This document shows positions 53,304 through 62,197 of a stretch of DNA of 64,000 nt, piece after piece. Position numbers and translations under genes: made by a program. The stretch spans positions 550,451-614,450 of the forward strand of contig CP070674.1 in the NCBI GenBank assembly GCA_020351995.1. Direction: 5' to 3'. The stretch's first letter is position 1; every line of letters starts with the position of its first letter. The notes under the pieces were generated by a model. It was not told the DNA's origin. It made no database searches and worked only from the letters and a program-made list of their open reading frames with translations. Origin of the DNA: Candidatus Zixiibacteriota bacterium (GTDB taxonomy: Bacteria > Zixibacteria > MSB-5A5 > GN15 > FEB-12).

Positions 53304-54872
53304 CTACAACTCTTTGTCTTCGCAAATCTTGGATAGTATCTGAGAAACCGGCACCGAGCCGTCGCCGAGCTCTTTCATGGCCGGGAAAAAGAGGACATCG
53401 CGAATAGAGTGCTGGTTGGTCAACAGCATGACCAGTCGGTCTATGCCAAAGCCAATTCCGGCGGTGGGAGGCATGCCGTAGGACAGAGCGGTGACAAAAT
53501 CGTCATCCAGAATCTGGGCTTCCTCGTCACCCGCCTCCAGCGCCTTACCCTGCTGCCTGAATCGTTCAAGCTGATCGACCGGGTCGTTTAGTTCGCTGAA
53601 GGCATTCCCCATCTCAAGGTTAGCGATAAAGAGTTCGAACCGTTCAGTGAGCCGGGGGTTGTCGCGATGTTTCTTGGCCAGGGGGGATATTTCCACCGGG
53701 AAGTCGACAATGAAGGTCGGCTGAATTAAGGTAGGCTCAACTTTGGCCTCCCAGACCGCGGCGATGACTTTACCCCAGTTGATCAGTTCTTCACCCTCTA
53801 TATCGATATCAGCAGCGGCTTTTTTGGCTTCTTCGCAAGACATTTCCGAGAAATCGATCCCCGTCTGCTCCTTGATTGAGCCCAACATGGTAACCCACCT
53901 GAACGGCGGTTCGAAATCTATCTCATGGTCGCCGTAAGGAATCTTATAGGTGCCATGAATTGTGTGAACGACATCACGCAGCAGCCTCTCAAACAGGGCG
54001 GCCAGGTCCTTGTAATCGGCATAGGCCCAGTACATCTCGATCATGCTGAATTCCGGATTGTGCAGACGGTCCATACCTTCGTTGCGAAAATCCTTGCAGT
54101 ACTCCCACACTTTTTCATAGCCACCGATAATCAACCTTTTCAGGTACAACTCGTCGGCGATACGAAGGTACATGTCACGGTCGAGGCGCATATAATGGGT
54201 CTGAAACGGCCGGGCGTTGCCTCCGCCATAGATAGGCTGAAGGATAGGTGTCTCGACTTCAAGAAAACCCTCGTTGTCCAAGAAATCGCGGATGGCCTTT
54301 ATGATTTTTGTCCTCTTGACGAACGTTTCGCGCACCTCGGGATTTACGATCAGATCAGCATATCGGCGACGGTAGCGCTGTTCCTTGTCGGTCAGGCCGG
54401 CGTGCTTATCGGGCAGGGGGTGGAGTGCTTTGGTTAGCAGCTCAAAGGTGCTCACTCTAAGCGTACGTTCACCGGTTTTGGTCACAAACAGGCTTCCTTC
54501 GCAGCCGATGATGTCACCGAGGTCAAGAGTGTTGAACAGGTCGAACTGTTCCTGCCCGACCACGTCCAGCTTGAGGTAAATCTGAATCTGTCCGGAGCTG
54601 TCCTGGATATGGGCGAAGAAAGACTTGCCCATTTTGCGTTTGAGCATGATTCGCCCGGCCATCCGTATAACGGTCTCCTTTTCGGCCAGTTGGTCGAAGT
54701 TCTCTAATGCCTGTTGAACGACGTGCGTCCGTTCATAACGATACGGGTAGGCGTTGATATTCTTTTGCCTGAGCTCCCGCACTTTATCGGCGCGGATTTT
54801 CATTAGTTCCGCAAGCGGAAGTTGTGGGGCTTCGGAATAACTCTGATCGTTTTTCTTATTATCCTGTGTCAC
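53304..54872 (-). CDS. lysS: Lysyl-tRNA synthetase, class II
   Basis: 522 aa. The N-terminal OB-fold anticodon-binding domain (about residues 60-165) is followed by the class II catalytic core: motif 2 YCKDFRNEGMDRLHNPEFSM and motif 3 GIGFGIDRLVMLLT. The enzyme charges tRNA-Lys. The ATG overlaps the coaD stop (ATGA, 54869-54872), so it is co-translated with coaD. A short Gln/Asp-rich N-terminal extension makes it slightly longer than usual. Confidence 0.97.
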   Translation of the reverse strand: MTQDNKKNDQSYSEAPQLPLAELMKIRADKVRELRQKNINAYPYRYERTHVVQQALENFDQLAEKETVIRMAGRIMLKRKMGKSFFAHIQDSSGQIQIYLKLDVVGQEQFDLFNTLDLGDIIGCEGSLFVTKTGERTLRVSTFELLTKALHPLPDKHAGLTDKEQRYRRRYADLIVNPEVRETFVKRTKIIKAIRDFLDNEGFLEVETPILQPIYGGGNARPFQTHYMRLDRDMYLRIADELYLKRLIIGGYEKVWEYCKDFRNEGMDRLHNPEFSMIEMYWAYADYKDLAALFERLLRDVVHTIHGTYKIPYGDHEIDFEPPFRWVTMLGSIKEQTGIDFSEMSCEEAKKAAADIDIEGEELINWGKVIAAVWEAKVEPTLIQPTFIVDFPVEISPLAKKHRDNPRLTERFELFIANLEMGNAFSELNDPVDQLERFRQQGKALEAGDEEAQILDDDFVTALSYGMPPTAGIGFGIDRLVMLLTNQHSIRDVLFFPAMKELGDGSVPVSQILSKICEDKEL

Positions 54873-55387
54873 TTCTTCTTCTTGTTGCGTCCGAGTTTCT
54901 TATCGAGGGCTTTCTTGACATTGTTCGGCACCAGATCGGTGACCTCGCCACCGTTAATGGCAACATCCTTGACGATGGTGGAGGAAAGATAGACCCATGA
55001 AAGAGCCGGCATTAGAAAGACCGTTTCCGCCTCCCTGGCCAGTTTCCGGTTCATCAAAGCCATCTGAAACTCATACTCAAAATCCGAAACCGCCCGCAGG
55101 CCCCGGATGATGGCCGTAGCTTTGAGTTGCCTGGCCAGGTCGGCCAGTAGGCCTTCAAAGCCAACTACCCGAACCCGGTCGGAGTAGGGTTTTTTCTCGA
55201 CCGCGCCTTTCATCAACTGGATCCGCTCCTCAAAGTCAAAGAAAGTGTTCTTGCCGGCGCTCATCGACACCGCCACTGTCACCTCGTCGAATAGATGCGT
55301 GGCGCGCTCAATCAGCGAAAGATGACCGTTGGTAACCGGGTCAAAGCTTCCGGGATACACGGCCAGGTTCTTTTTCTTTGTTGCCAC
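54869..55387 (-). CDS. coaD: Phosphopantetheine adenylyltransferase
   Basis: About 172 aa from a GTG at 55387; the open frame reaches 55438, but the family start is close to AVYPGSFDPVTNGHL, so the shorter form fits the usual ~160 aa. The (T/N)GH nucleotidyl-transfer motif (TNGHL), RGLRAVSDFEYEFQMA and the YLSSTIVKDVA motif are present. It makes dephospho-CoA, the fourth step of CoA synthesis. The tail is Lys-rich. It is coupled to lysS downstream by ATGA. Confidence 0.95.
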   Translation of the reverse strand: MATKKKNLAVYPGSFDPVTNGHLSLIERATHLFDEVTVAVSMSAGKNTFFDFEERIQLMKGAVEKKPYSDRVRVVGFEGLLADLARQLKATAIIRGLRAVSDFEYEFQMALMNRKLAREAETVFLMPALSWVYLSSTIVKDVAINGGEVTDLVPNNVKKALDKKLGRNKKKK

Positions 55388-55458
55388 GGGATCCTGCTCT
55401 GCTTTTAGATTGGTTTTACGGTCGCTAAAGATAAACAAGAAATCACTTCAAGGCAACC

Positions 55459-56316
55459 TTAATTGGCGGCTAAGCCTAACGCTACCAGATATTTTTCAAG
55501 CGGGACGTTGGTCAGGTCGGTCTGGCCGGAGAAGAACCCGGGGTTTATCGATGGTCGTGTCACATCAATCGAGAAGAATTCTCTCAGCCTCTCGAGAAAC
55601 CTATCGTCAACACCTTCCCCCGATACGAGCAGGTTCGAAAGCGGAGTTGTCACCCCGTCAGAAAACAGTGAAGCCATCCTGAAATTGATAAGAGTTTTTA
55701 GCTCAACGGCCATTTTCCTGAAGCCGTCGGAGGTACCCGGGTCAAATTTAGATAGCGGAAAATGACATAAGTCGATCAGTGCATTCTGATAAACAAATGC
55801 CAGTGATGCCGCTGAACCGATAAAGTCCGCCAGACATATAAGGTCCCCACCCGACTTGCGGCAGAACTCCGTGTAGCCGGCAGCCAGCGCGGCCGCTCTC
55901 ATTGTATGGCCGGCTTCGTCAAAGAGCTCTACCTTATCACCCAGGGCCTTGATCTTGTATTCCTGAAGCCGGTCGCGGCGAATGGCCATGCCCAGATAGC
56001 GCCCGTCCAGTCCAGACTCTTTGACATCGAAGAGATACTGGCTTGACTCTTCGGGTAGAGATTGGATGAACTCGAATTTTACGCGCTGGTCGATGTCATC
56101 CGAGCCATTGAGGTTGACTCGTTTGACCATGACCATTTCGTCCGGGACCGACAGAATCCCACGGCCTCCATTGAGTAAATGATGCTCGCCGAGATGCTCT
56201 CGTTCAAGCCGGAGCAGGGCTTTTATTTCCTGTCTCGCGGCGTGATGGTCAATCCGTGCGACATAGAACAAGTTATCACGAAAGTCAATACCGATTCTGC
56301 TTTCTGCGTCACTCAA
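55459..56316 (-). CDS. PilM-like actin-fold protein (probable)
   Basis: 285 aa, no signal peptide. The start RIGIDFRDNLFYVARIDHH looks like the first strand-turn-strand of an actin/PilM-type fold, and ILSVPDEMVMVKRVNL and VKFEFIQSLPEESSQYLFDV resemble PilM-family segments. PilM is the cytoplasmic part of the type IV pilus alignment complex. The ATG overlaps the comEA-type stop (ATGA, 56313-56316), which supports a pilus or DNA-uptake context. No other pil genes are in view. The assignment is moderate; a divergent GspL-like protein is the alternative. Confidence 0.6.
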   Translation of the reverse strand: MSDAESRIGIDFRDNLFYVARIDHHAARQEIKALLRLEREHLGEHHLLNGGRGILSVPDEMVMVKRVNLNGSDDIDQRVKFEFIQSLPEESSQYLFDVKESGLDGRYLGMAIRRDRLQEYKIKALGDKVELFDEAGHTMRAAALAAGYTEFCRKSGGDLICLADFIGSAASLAFVYQNALIDLCHFPLSKFDPGTSDGFRKMAVELKTLINFRMASLFSDGVTTPLSNLLVSGEGVDDRFLERLREFFSIDVTRPSINPGFFSGQTDLTNVPLEKYLVALGLAAN

Positions 56317-56684
56317 TACGGTTTCACTTTCAAATAAGGTTTAATCCGTTCATACAATTTCGGACCGATTCCCTTGACTTCGGTAATATCAATCTCGCTT
56401 TCGAATCTCTGTTCCTGCCGGTAGGCAACAATTCGATCGGCCAGAACCTTGCCGATACCGGGCAAAAGCTCCAGCGAGTCAGCCGGGGCCGTGTTTGGAT
56501 CAAGAACGAATACACCGGTAAATTGCCGTTGGTCTTCTCCCACGATCACTTCGAACGGAGGTGTTTCCGGTGACTGGTAAGCGTACGTTTTGACCAGCAG
56601 GTAGCCGCCCATCAGCAGGGCCGTGGCTGAGAGGATAGCCAGAAACTTCAACTGTCGGGACGTGAAATCAAAGTATCGGTTCAT
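56313..56684 (-). CDS. ComEA-type helix-hairpin-helix protein
   Basis: 123 aa. One membrane helix (about residues 13-30) anchors an exported part. Residues about 62-120 form two helix-hairpin-helix motifs: DSLELLPGIGKVLADRIVAYR and DITEVKGIGPKLYERIKPYL (each shown in shortened form as LPGIGKVLA and VKGIGPKLY). This is the ComEA DNA-binding domain that captures incoming DNA. It is coupled to the PilM-like gene and lies 120 nt downstream of lptC. Confidence 0.85.
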   Translation of the reverse strand: MNRYFDFTSRQLKFLAILSATALLMGGYLLVKTYAYQSPETPPFEVIVGEDQRQFTGVFVLDPNTAPADSLELLPGIGKVLADRIVAYRQEQRFESEIDITEVKGIGPKLYERIKPYLKVKPY

Positions 56685-56804
56685 GTTTCCGTAAGACGAC
56701 TGCGATTCATATTTTCCGGAAATATAGGCGATGGCCGGTAGAATATCAACTGCGGACAGTGGAGAACTTGATAGGGGTTATGAATCGAACCACATCCGGA
56801 AGGC

Positions 56805-57377
56805 TTACTCTTCCTGGAGCTTCTCGGGGTCTTTGATTTCCCCTGATACCTGGGAGAGAATCCTGAAGTCTTTGAGCCTGTTGTCGGCATCGAGACCCCA
56901 CCCGGCTATATCGACTTCATCACGCCTGGTGATGCGCACAAAGGCATCGGTCTTGATGCGGTCTGTGTTAGAGTCCCACCAGAGGTATTCTGTTTCCAGC
57001 ACGGTACTGTCATCGGTTACAGCCACTACGTTGCCGAAGATATTTACAAAACCCTTAGTTTCCCGGATAAAACCCGAGTCACCAACAACGTGGGTGGAAA
57101 CATTTCCGGCGGAGTCGAGAATGTCTATGTCCAGCCTGTAAGCGGCGGTGGAATCCTTGCCCTCGAATTTGATTATTTTCTCGGAATAAATCTCGCTGGT
57201 GATGCGGCCCTTATTGTAGAGGTAGATCCTGGCCCCGCTGACCTCCGAATCGGGCCGGGACAGGCTGTCGTCCGCACTGGACAGATTGCCGGTGTTGCTC
57301 TTGTCAGCGGAACATCCAGCCGTCAGGGCGACCAAAATAGCCGCCAAAATCAAGCATTTTAGACATCTTCCGGTCAT
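56805..57377 (-). CDS. lptC: LPS export lipoprotein LptC
   Basis: 190 aa. A signal peptide ends in LTAGCSAD, so this is the lipoprotein type of LptC rather than the membrane-anchored E. coli form. The mature part is beta-rich with GARIYLYNKGRITSEIYSE, GDSGFIRETKGFVNIFGNVV and LETEYLWWDSNTDRIKTD, a pattern typical of the LptA/LptC jellyroll family. It passes LPS from LptFG toward LptA. It follows the acyltransferase and kds genes on the same strand. lptA and lptB, normally next, are replaced by a comEA-type gene. Confidence 0.87.
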   Translation of the reverse strand: MTGRCLKCLILAAILVALTAGCSADKSNTGNLSSADDSLSRPDSEVSGARIYLYNKGRITSEIYSEKIIKFEGKDSTAAYRLDIDILDSAGNVSTHVVGDSGFIRETKGFVNIFGNVVAVTDDSTVLETEYLWWDSNTDRIKTDAFVRITRRDEVDIAGWGLDADNRLKDFRILSQVSGEIKDPEKLQEE

Positions 57378-57432
57378 GTTGGTACACTTTATAACAATAT
57401 CGGCGCTAAAGGTCTGAATTTTGGCTCAAATG

Positions 57433-58341
57433 TCAAGGGGTATTTTTCGGTTTGGTGCGCCACCGATTATGAAGCCAGACCCACTGCTCAGGATAGGTCC
57501 TGATTATTTCTTCTAAGGCGTTGGTACACTTGGAGGTGGCCTCGTAGATCTGCTCGTCGTCCGGCAGGTCGGGGTTGAACGTGACTTCCGGTTTTATGAC
57601 TATTTTGTAGCGGTTTTGGTGAGTCCGCAAGCAGGCCATCGGAACCAGCCCGGCACCGGTTCTGAGGGCCATAATCGTCTGGCCGACCGGGGTATTGGAA
57701 AGTCTGCCGAAAGCCGGTACGTGAATACCTCGGACTCGAGTCGAGTCGTTGTCAATCAGTACACCCACTGCCTTACCCTCTCTCAACCAACGGAAAACCA
57801 CCCTCGGCGAGTCGGTAGTGGCTATATTGGTTAATCCCAGAGCAGTACGGTTACCGGTCAACAGTTCATCGAGGCGCGGGTCGTATATCTCCCGTCCGAT
57901 CACGGCTATATCATAGCCAAGGTTGGCAATGTGAACCGCCAGAAGTTCGAAATTGCCGATATGCCCGGTCACCCCGACCAGTCCTTTTCCGCGCCCGTAG
58001 ACCGAGTCAAAGTGCTCCATCCCGTCGATCTCGACGAGATTTTTAAGCTCCGACGCATAGTGTTTTCGGAACCGGATGGCGTCGGCAAGGTTTTTTCCTG
58101 AGTAAACAAAGAAGGTTCGCCCTATCGAATAACGCTGGGCGGGGGTAAAGCGGTCCGTGAACACAGCTCCCAGGTGGCGCAGTGCTCTGTGGCGTTCTCT
58201 GACAAGCAACTGCCACGCCGCCAGGCCTACCATGGCGCCGGTGAACATGGCCATCGTCCGGGGAACGGCATTGAGCAGCCAGAACATGAGCCTGGCCAGG
58301 CCATAAACGGCATCCCTCTTTATCTTCTTTCTCAATTTCAT
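57433..58341 (-). CDS. Lysophospholipid/lipid A acyltransferase (LpxL/HtrB family)
   Basis: 302 aa. One N-terminal hydrophobic region (about residues 12-46) anchors the protein. The catalytic HX4(D/E) motif is GHIGNFELLAVH, followed by the family blocks GVLIDNDSTRVRGIHVPAFG and ALRTGAGLVPMACLR. It ends PEQWVWLHNRWRTKP, a classic LpxL/LpxM C-terminus. It adds a secondary acyl chain to lipid A or a related lipid. It is inside the kds-lptC block, which supports a lipid A role; which acyl position is unknown. Confidence 0.9.
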   Translation of the reverse strand: MKLRKKIKRDAVYGLARLMFWLLNAVPRTMAMFTGAMVGLAAWQLLVRERHRALRHLGAVFTDRFTPAQRYSIGRTFFVYSGKNLADAIRFRKHYASELKNLVEIDGMEHFDSVYGRGKGLVGVTGHIGNFELLAVHIANLGYDIAVIGREIYDPRLDELLTGNRTALGLTNIATTDSPRVVFRWLREGKAVGVLIDNDSTRVRGIHVPAFGRLSNTPVGQTIMALRTGAGLVPMACLRTHQNRYKIVIKPEVTFNPDLPDDEQIYEATSKCTNALEEIIRTYPEQWVWLHNRWRTKPKNTP

Positions 58342-58381
58342 GGCGAAAATAACAGGTCGATAGCAGCTTAAGCGGTATCTT

Positions 58382-59347
58382 TTATACCAGCTTGGACTTC
58401 AGGATGTCGTGGAGGTGGATAATCCCGCTTAATTTCCCCTCTCCGTCAACCGTCGGAAGCTGCGTGATAGAATACTTTTCCATAGTCGCCAGAGCAGCGT
58501 CGAGGACGGCTTCCACCGAAATCGATTTCGGGTTTTTTATCATCACCTCGGAAGCTTTGAAGTCGAAGAAGTCATCATGCTTTTCAGCAAGCCGTCTTAA
58601 GTCGCCGTCGGTGAATATTCCGCCCACCTCACCGTTGTCGTCTGTCATCACCACACATCCAAGCCTTTTTGATGTCATCTGAAGAATCATTTCTTTCATG
58701 GTTGCGTCGCGACTGACAAGAGGTATCTCCTCGCCGGTGTGATGTAGTTCGCCGACTTTCTTAAGCAGGCGTATTCCGATGAATCCGCCGGGGTGCAGAC
58801 TGGCGAAGTCCTCGGGTGAAAAATCGCGGGCTTGAAGCAGGGCCACTGCAAGCGCATCACCCATGACCATAGTCGCCGAGGACGAGGACGTGGGAACGAG
58901 ATTGTTGGGACAGGCTTCGCGTTCAACCGAGCAATCGAGGGCAATGTCGGCTCGCTCGTAAAGATCGGAGCCGACCGTACCGCACAGGACAATAATCTTG
59001 ACGCCGAGCCGTCGAGCCGTTGAAATCAAGAGGTCCATCTCACCCAGCTGCCCTGACTTCGATATAAGCATGAGGATGTCTTCTTTGCGCATCAGGCCCA
59101 GATCGCCGTGCATGGCCTCGGCCGGATGCAGGAAGAATGACGCGATACCGGTAGAATTGAAAGTTGCTGCCAACTTCTTTCCAATCAGCCCGGACTTGCC
59201 CATTCCGGATACGATGACGCGACCACGGCATTTGAGAATAGCATCGACAGCAAGATTGAAATTATCATCTAGCCGATCGGCCACCGCCGCGATTGCCTCG
59301 GCCTCGGTCCGAAAAACTTCTCTGGCAACATTCCGCATGTCCTTCAT
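58382..59347 (-). CDS. kdsD: Arabinose-5-phosphate isomerase (KdsD/KpsF family)
   Basis: 321 aa from ATG 59347, whose ATGA overlaps the kdsC stop; the frame also extends to 59392. The SIS domain (about residues 35-190) has GRVIVSGMGKSGLIGKKLAA and TSSSSATMVMGDALAVALL. Two CBS domains follow (about 205-320). The enzyme converts ribulose 5-phosphate to arabinose 5-phosphate, the Kdo precursor. It is coupled to kdsC and kdsA in order kdsA-kdsC-kdsD. Confidence 0.95.
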   Translation of the reverse strand: MKDMRNVAREVFRTEAEAIAAVADRLDDNFNLAVDAILKCRGRVIVSGMGKSGLIGKKLAATFNSTGIASFFLHPAEAMHGDLGLMRKEDILMLISKSGQLGEMDLLISTARRLGVKIIVLCGTVGSDLYERADIALDCSVEREACPNNLVPTSSSSATMVMGDALAVALLQARDFSPEDFASLHPGGFIGIRLLKKVGELHHTGEEIPLVSRDATMKEMILQMTSKRLGCVVMTDDNGEVGGIFTDGDLRRLAEKHDDFFDFKASEVMIKNPKSISVEAVLDAALATMEKYSITQLPTVDGEGKLSGIIHLHDILKSKLV

Positions 59348-59874
59348 ACCAGCAGACCCCGCGGATCGATGTTCCTGGCTTCGAAGTAGCATTCTATTAT
59401 TTCACGCACGGCTCCCTTACCGCCGCCCAGCGAGGTAATGTAGTCGGCCACTTCAATCAGTTCCGGGGCCGAATCAGCCACGGCCACGCCGACACCGGCC
59501 CTGGTGACCAGATCGATATCGAGAATCTCGTTACCAACAAAGGCGATATTCTCCAAAGTCAGGTTCAACTCCTCAAGCAACGGCTGGAGCATTTCTGCCT
59601 TGTCCTTCATTCCCTGCAGAACATGCTTTATACCGAGGTCCCTCATCCTTGTGTCGGTCGCCGGAGAGTATCGGCCGGAGACGATAGCCAGTTCCAGCCC
59701 GCTTCGAAGCGCCAGTACCATGAACAGACCGTCGGAAATATTGAATCTTTTTAGCTCGAAACCATCCGGTCCGAAATAGATGCTGTCGTCGGTCAGCACG
59801 CCATCGACGTCAAGAGCGAGCAACTGGATGTTCTTCAGTCGGTCCAGCAACTGGTGTCGGGTGAGTTTTGACAT
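59344..59874 (-). CDS. kdsC: 3-deoxy-D-manno-octulosonate 8-phosphate phosphatase
   Basis: 176 aa, no cap domain, as expected for this HAD subfamily. The nucleophile motif is LLALDVDGVLTDDSIYFG, with AIVSGRYSPATDTR as motif II, and AFVGNEILDIDLV as motif IV. It dephosphorylates Kdo-8-phosphate to Kdo. It starts 3 nt after kdsA and overlaps kdsD by 4 nt. Confidence 0.94.
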   Translation of the reverse strand: MSKLTRHQLLDRLKNIQLLALDVDGVLTDDSIYFGPDGFELKRFNISDGLFMVLALRSGLELAIVSGRYSPATDTRMRDLGIKHVLQGMKDKAEMLQPLLEELNLTLENIAFVGNEILDIDLVTRAGVGVAVADSAPELIEVADYITSLGGGKGAVREIIECYFEARNIDPRGLLV

Positions 59875-59877
59875 GGG

Positions 59878-60675
59878 CTATCGACTGGCCTTTCTAATAT
59901 CGATAACGGCCTTCAGGAGGTCGCCCATCTGGCTCAACGGAAGCATGGCTCCGGCATCGGACAGGGCCTCCGACGGCGAAGGATGAGTCTCTACAAACAG
60001 CCCGTCGATCCCGACCGCCGAGGCGGCTTTTGCCATCGGGATGATGTACTGGGGCTGACCGGTTGAGACACTGCCACCACCTCCGGGAAGCTGCAGCGAA
60101 TGAGTAGCGTCAAAGACTACCGGGTAGCCCGTTTCTCTCATGATCAACAGTGAACGAAAATCCACGACCAGATTGCGATATCCGAAAGTGGTACCGCGTT
60201 CGGTTAACATGACCTTCTTAGAGTTGGCCTTGGCGGCGATTTTGCCCATATCCTCCGGCGCCAGGAACTGACCCTTTTTGATATTTATCCATTTATCTGT
60301 AGCCGCCGCCTGAACAACCAATTCCGTTTGACGGCTAAGGTAGGCAGGTATTTGAAGTATGTCCACCACTTCGGCGACTGGTTTAATCTCCGCTGTCTCA
60401 TGAACATCGGTGAGCACCGATAGGTCGAATCTATCTCTAACCTTCTGCAGTATTTTAAGACCCTCTTTCATACCGGGACCGGAGTAGGAAGAGGCCGAAA
60501 GCCGGTTTGCTTTCTGATAGGAAGCTTTAAAGATATAGGGCAGGCCAAGTTTATCGCTCAGTTGCTTTAAATGACCGGCCACCTCAAGACAGATATCTTC
60601 GGACTCAATCACGCAGGGTCCGGCAATAACAAAGAACTCACCCTGCTCAACTTGCTGCAAAGCGCTTCGAGCCAT
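59878..60675 (-). CDS. kdsA: 2-dehydro-3-deoxyphosphooctonate aldolase (Kdo8P synthase)
   Basis: 265 aa. It condenses PEP with arabinose 5-phosphate. Motifs include FVIAGPCVIESED, FKASYQKANRLS, TDVHE and LQLPGGGGSVSTGQ; the QLPG and the Cys-containing GPCVIE favour a possible metal-dependent form, but this cannot be settled by eye. It heads the kdsA-kdsC-kdsD block and has a promoter whose -10 box is 7 nt before the ATG. Confidence 0.96.
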   Translation of the reverse strand: MARSALQQVEQGEFFVIAGPCVIESEDICLEVAGHLKQLSDKLGLPYIFKASYQKANRLSASSYSGPGMKEGLKILQKVRDRFDLSVLTDVHETAEIKPVAEVVDILQIPAYLSRQTELVVQAAATDKWINIKKGQFLAPEDMGKIAAKANSKKVMLTERGTTFGYRNLVVDFRSLLIMRETGYPVVFDATHSLQLPGGGGSVSTGQPQYIIPMAKAASAVGIDGLFVETHPSPSEALSDAGAMLPLSQMGDLLKAVIDIRKASR

Positions 60676-60682
60676 AGGCAGA

Positions 60683-60710
60683 AATATAAGGTGCCGACCC
60701 GAAAAATCCA
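60683..60710 (-). promoter_or_regulatory. Candidate leaderless promoter of kdsA
   Basis: On the minus strand TGGATT (60710-60705), 16 bp, TATATT (60688-60683), then 7 nt to ATG 60675. There is no Shine-Dalgarno sequence. The -35 is weak. Confidence 0.4.
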
Positions 60711-60751
60711 GCGATAATTAGTCACCGCAGGGAACTCGCAATGCCTTTGAA

Positions 60752-61150
60752 TCACTTACTGATACGGCGATAGTGCCATCGTACCGTATCGCCGTGTCTG
60801 GTCATATACCGGTCGGCCGCCACCCGCGGCATGCTGTAGTTTACCGAATACAGCCAGAAGAAACCCCGGCTGTTAGTGACCGAATCGATTCCCCGCACCA
60901 GGACGCCAGCGGCGGTAGAGAAATAGTCGACCTCGTGTGCCTTTAGCAGGACATCGAAAACAGTTAAAGAATCGATTCCATTAAGTTCGATCACCAGACT
61001 GTCGAACGGCTGATTTGCAGCCAGCGAGTCAGTGTGGTCAGGGGTTGAAGCCGTCTCGGAATCTCCGCTTTCGGAACAACCTGCCCCAAGCCAGATCGCG
61101 GAAGTCAGCAGAATCAGAGATATTGCGACGAAGTAAGGTTTTACCATCAT
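60752..61150 (-). CDS. DUF4430-type lipoprotein
   Basis: 132 aa; two adjacent ATGs (61150, 61147) follow AAAGGA and the second fits the spacing better. A signal peptide ends in LGAGCSES. The mature part has a Ser/Asp/Thr-rich linker, then a small beta-grasp-like domain (SLTVFDVLLKAHEV, FFWLYSVNYSMPRV, GDTVRWHYR) that I match to DUF4430, a domain related to the C-terminal part of cobalamin-transport proteins and found in exported proteins. The ligand is unknown. It lies downstream of nothing obvious and diverges from the 61294 gene. Confidence 0.78.
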   Translation of the reverse strand: MMVKPYFVAISLILLTSAIWLGAGCSESGDSETASTPDHTDSLAANQPFDSLVIELNGIDSLTVFDVLLKAHEVDYFSTAAGVLVRGIDSVTNSRGFFWLYSVNYSMPRVAADRYMTRHGDTVRWHYRRISK

Positions 61151-61228
61151 TTCCTTTTATTGACTTGTTCTTTTTCGCTCATTATTACGAGATTGGTGCC
61201 GAAAAATCAAATATTGAAAAATAATTAG

Positions 61229-61258
61229 TTGTTTTTGACCGATATAGTCGAATATAAT
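61229..61258 (+). promoter_or_regulatory. Candidate promoter of the membrane protein gene at 61294
   Basis: TTGTTT (61229-61234), 18 bp, TATAAT (61253-61258), a perfect -10 box. The leader of about 29 nt ends in AGGTGAG just before the ATG. Confidence 0.55.
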
Positions 61259-61293
61259 GGGCCAGTCCGAAGTAAACCAGTCAGGTGAGTCAA

Positions 61294-62190
61294 ATGGATT
61301 ATGGTCGAATCATAAGTAAGTCGTTCGAGATCGCGTGGAGGTACAAGTCGCTCTGGATTTTCGGAATGTTTGCCGGCGGCGGCTACTCCAACTTCAACAT
61401 CAATTTGCCAACTGAAGAATCCAGTTTCTTTGATCCCCAGCAATTCGGGTTTCCCCGGTTTTCAGAGGAGTTCTTGGGCCTGTTTGTGTTGGCCGCTGTG
61501 GCGGCCGGCCTGGTTTTCGCGGTGGCCAGCCTGATATCCCAGGCTGCGATAATAGACTCGGTGAATCGAATAACCCGAGGTGGCCGGTATCGTTTTGGCG
61601 ACGCTTTTTCCGCCGGTCTGGATTGCTTTTGGCGGTTTCTGGGTCTGACCATCCTTTTTGTTATCAGCTTGATGGCGGCGATTTTCGTGCTGGTGATCAT
61701 CGGCGTGATATTCTTCGCTGTACATACAATTCTCGGTATCCTGTCGCTGCTGGTACTGGTTCCCGGGGGTATCTTCATCTTCTTCTATCTTATCAGTGTC
61801 ATGAGTCTTGCCGAACGATCGATCGTGGTGCGCAATATATCCATCGGGGATTCACTGGAAGAAGCGTTTTATCTGGTAAGGAAGCATCTCGGCAAGGTAG
61901 TCGTGATGTTCTTCATTTTCCTTGCCTTTACAATCGGGTTCGCGATAGTCTCGCTGATAATATGGGGTATATTCGCTGTACCAGTAGCAGCTGTAGGGCT
62001 TATCGGCGATATGAATCCTATTCAGGCCATTCTAATGGGAATAGTCGCGGGTTTGCCCATCTCGCTTGTTATCGGCGGATTTCTAGGGGTGTTTTTCACC
62101 AATCTTTACACCCTGTTTTATTTTGAATTGGTGGAGCCGTCGGTGGTGCCGGTCGCGCAGCAGCCACCCCCGGCACCGACCATGGGTTAG
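61294..62190 (+). CDS. Polytopic membrane protein of unknown function
   Basis: 298 aa. ATG 61294 is chosen because AGGTGAG lies just upstream; a GTG at 61285 is the alternative. The N-terminus (MDYGRIISKSFEIAWRYKSLWIFG) is a short amphipathic region followed by about five or six hydrophobic helices. It resembles the large, loosely defined group of DUF4013/YciC-like membrane proteins, with FEIAWRYKSLW and AERSIVVRNISIGDSLEEAF as charged conserved-looking parts. It ends in a Pro-rich tail (QQPPPAPTMG). The function is unknown. The PDZ gene follows 44 nt later. Confidence 0.78.
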   Translation: MDYGRIISKSFEIAWRYKSLWIFGMFAGGGYSNFNINLPTEESSFFDPQQFGFPRFSEEFLGLFVLAAVAAGLVFAVASLISQAAIIDSVNRITRGGRYRFGDAFSAGLDCFWRFLGLTILFVISLMAAIFVLVIIGVIFFAVHTILGILSLLVLVPGGIFIFFYLISVMSLAERSIVVRNISIGDSLEEAFYLVRKHLGKVVVMFFIFLAFTIGFAIVSLIIWGIFAVPVAAVGLIGDMNPIQAILMGIVAGLPISLVIGGFLGVFFTNLYTLFYFELVEPSVVPVAQQPPPAPTMG

Positions 62191-62197
62191 TTTAGCC

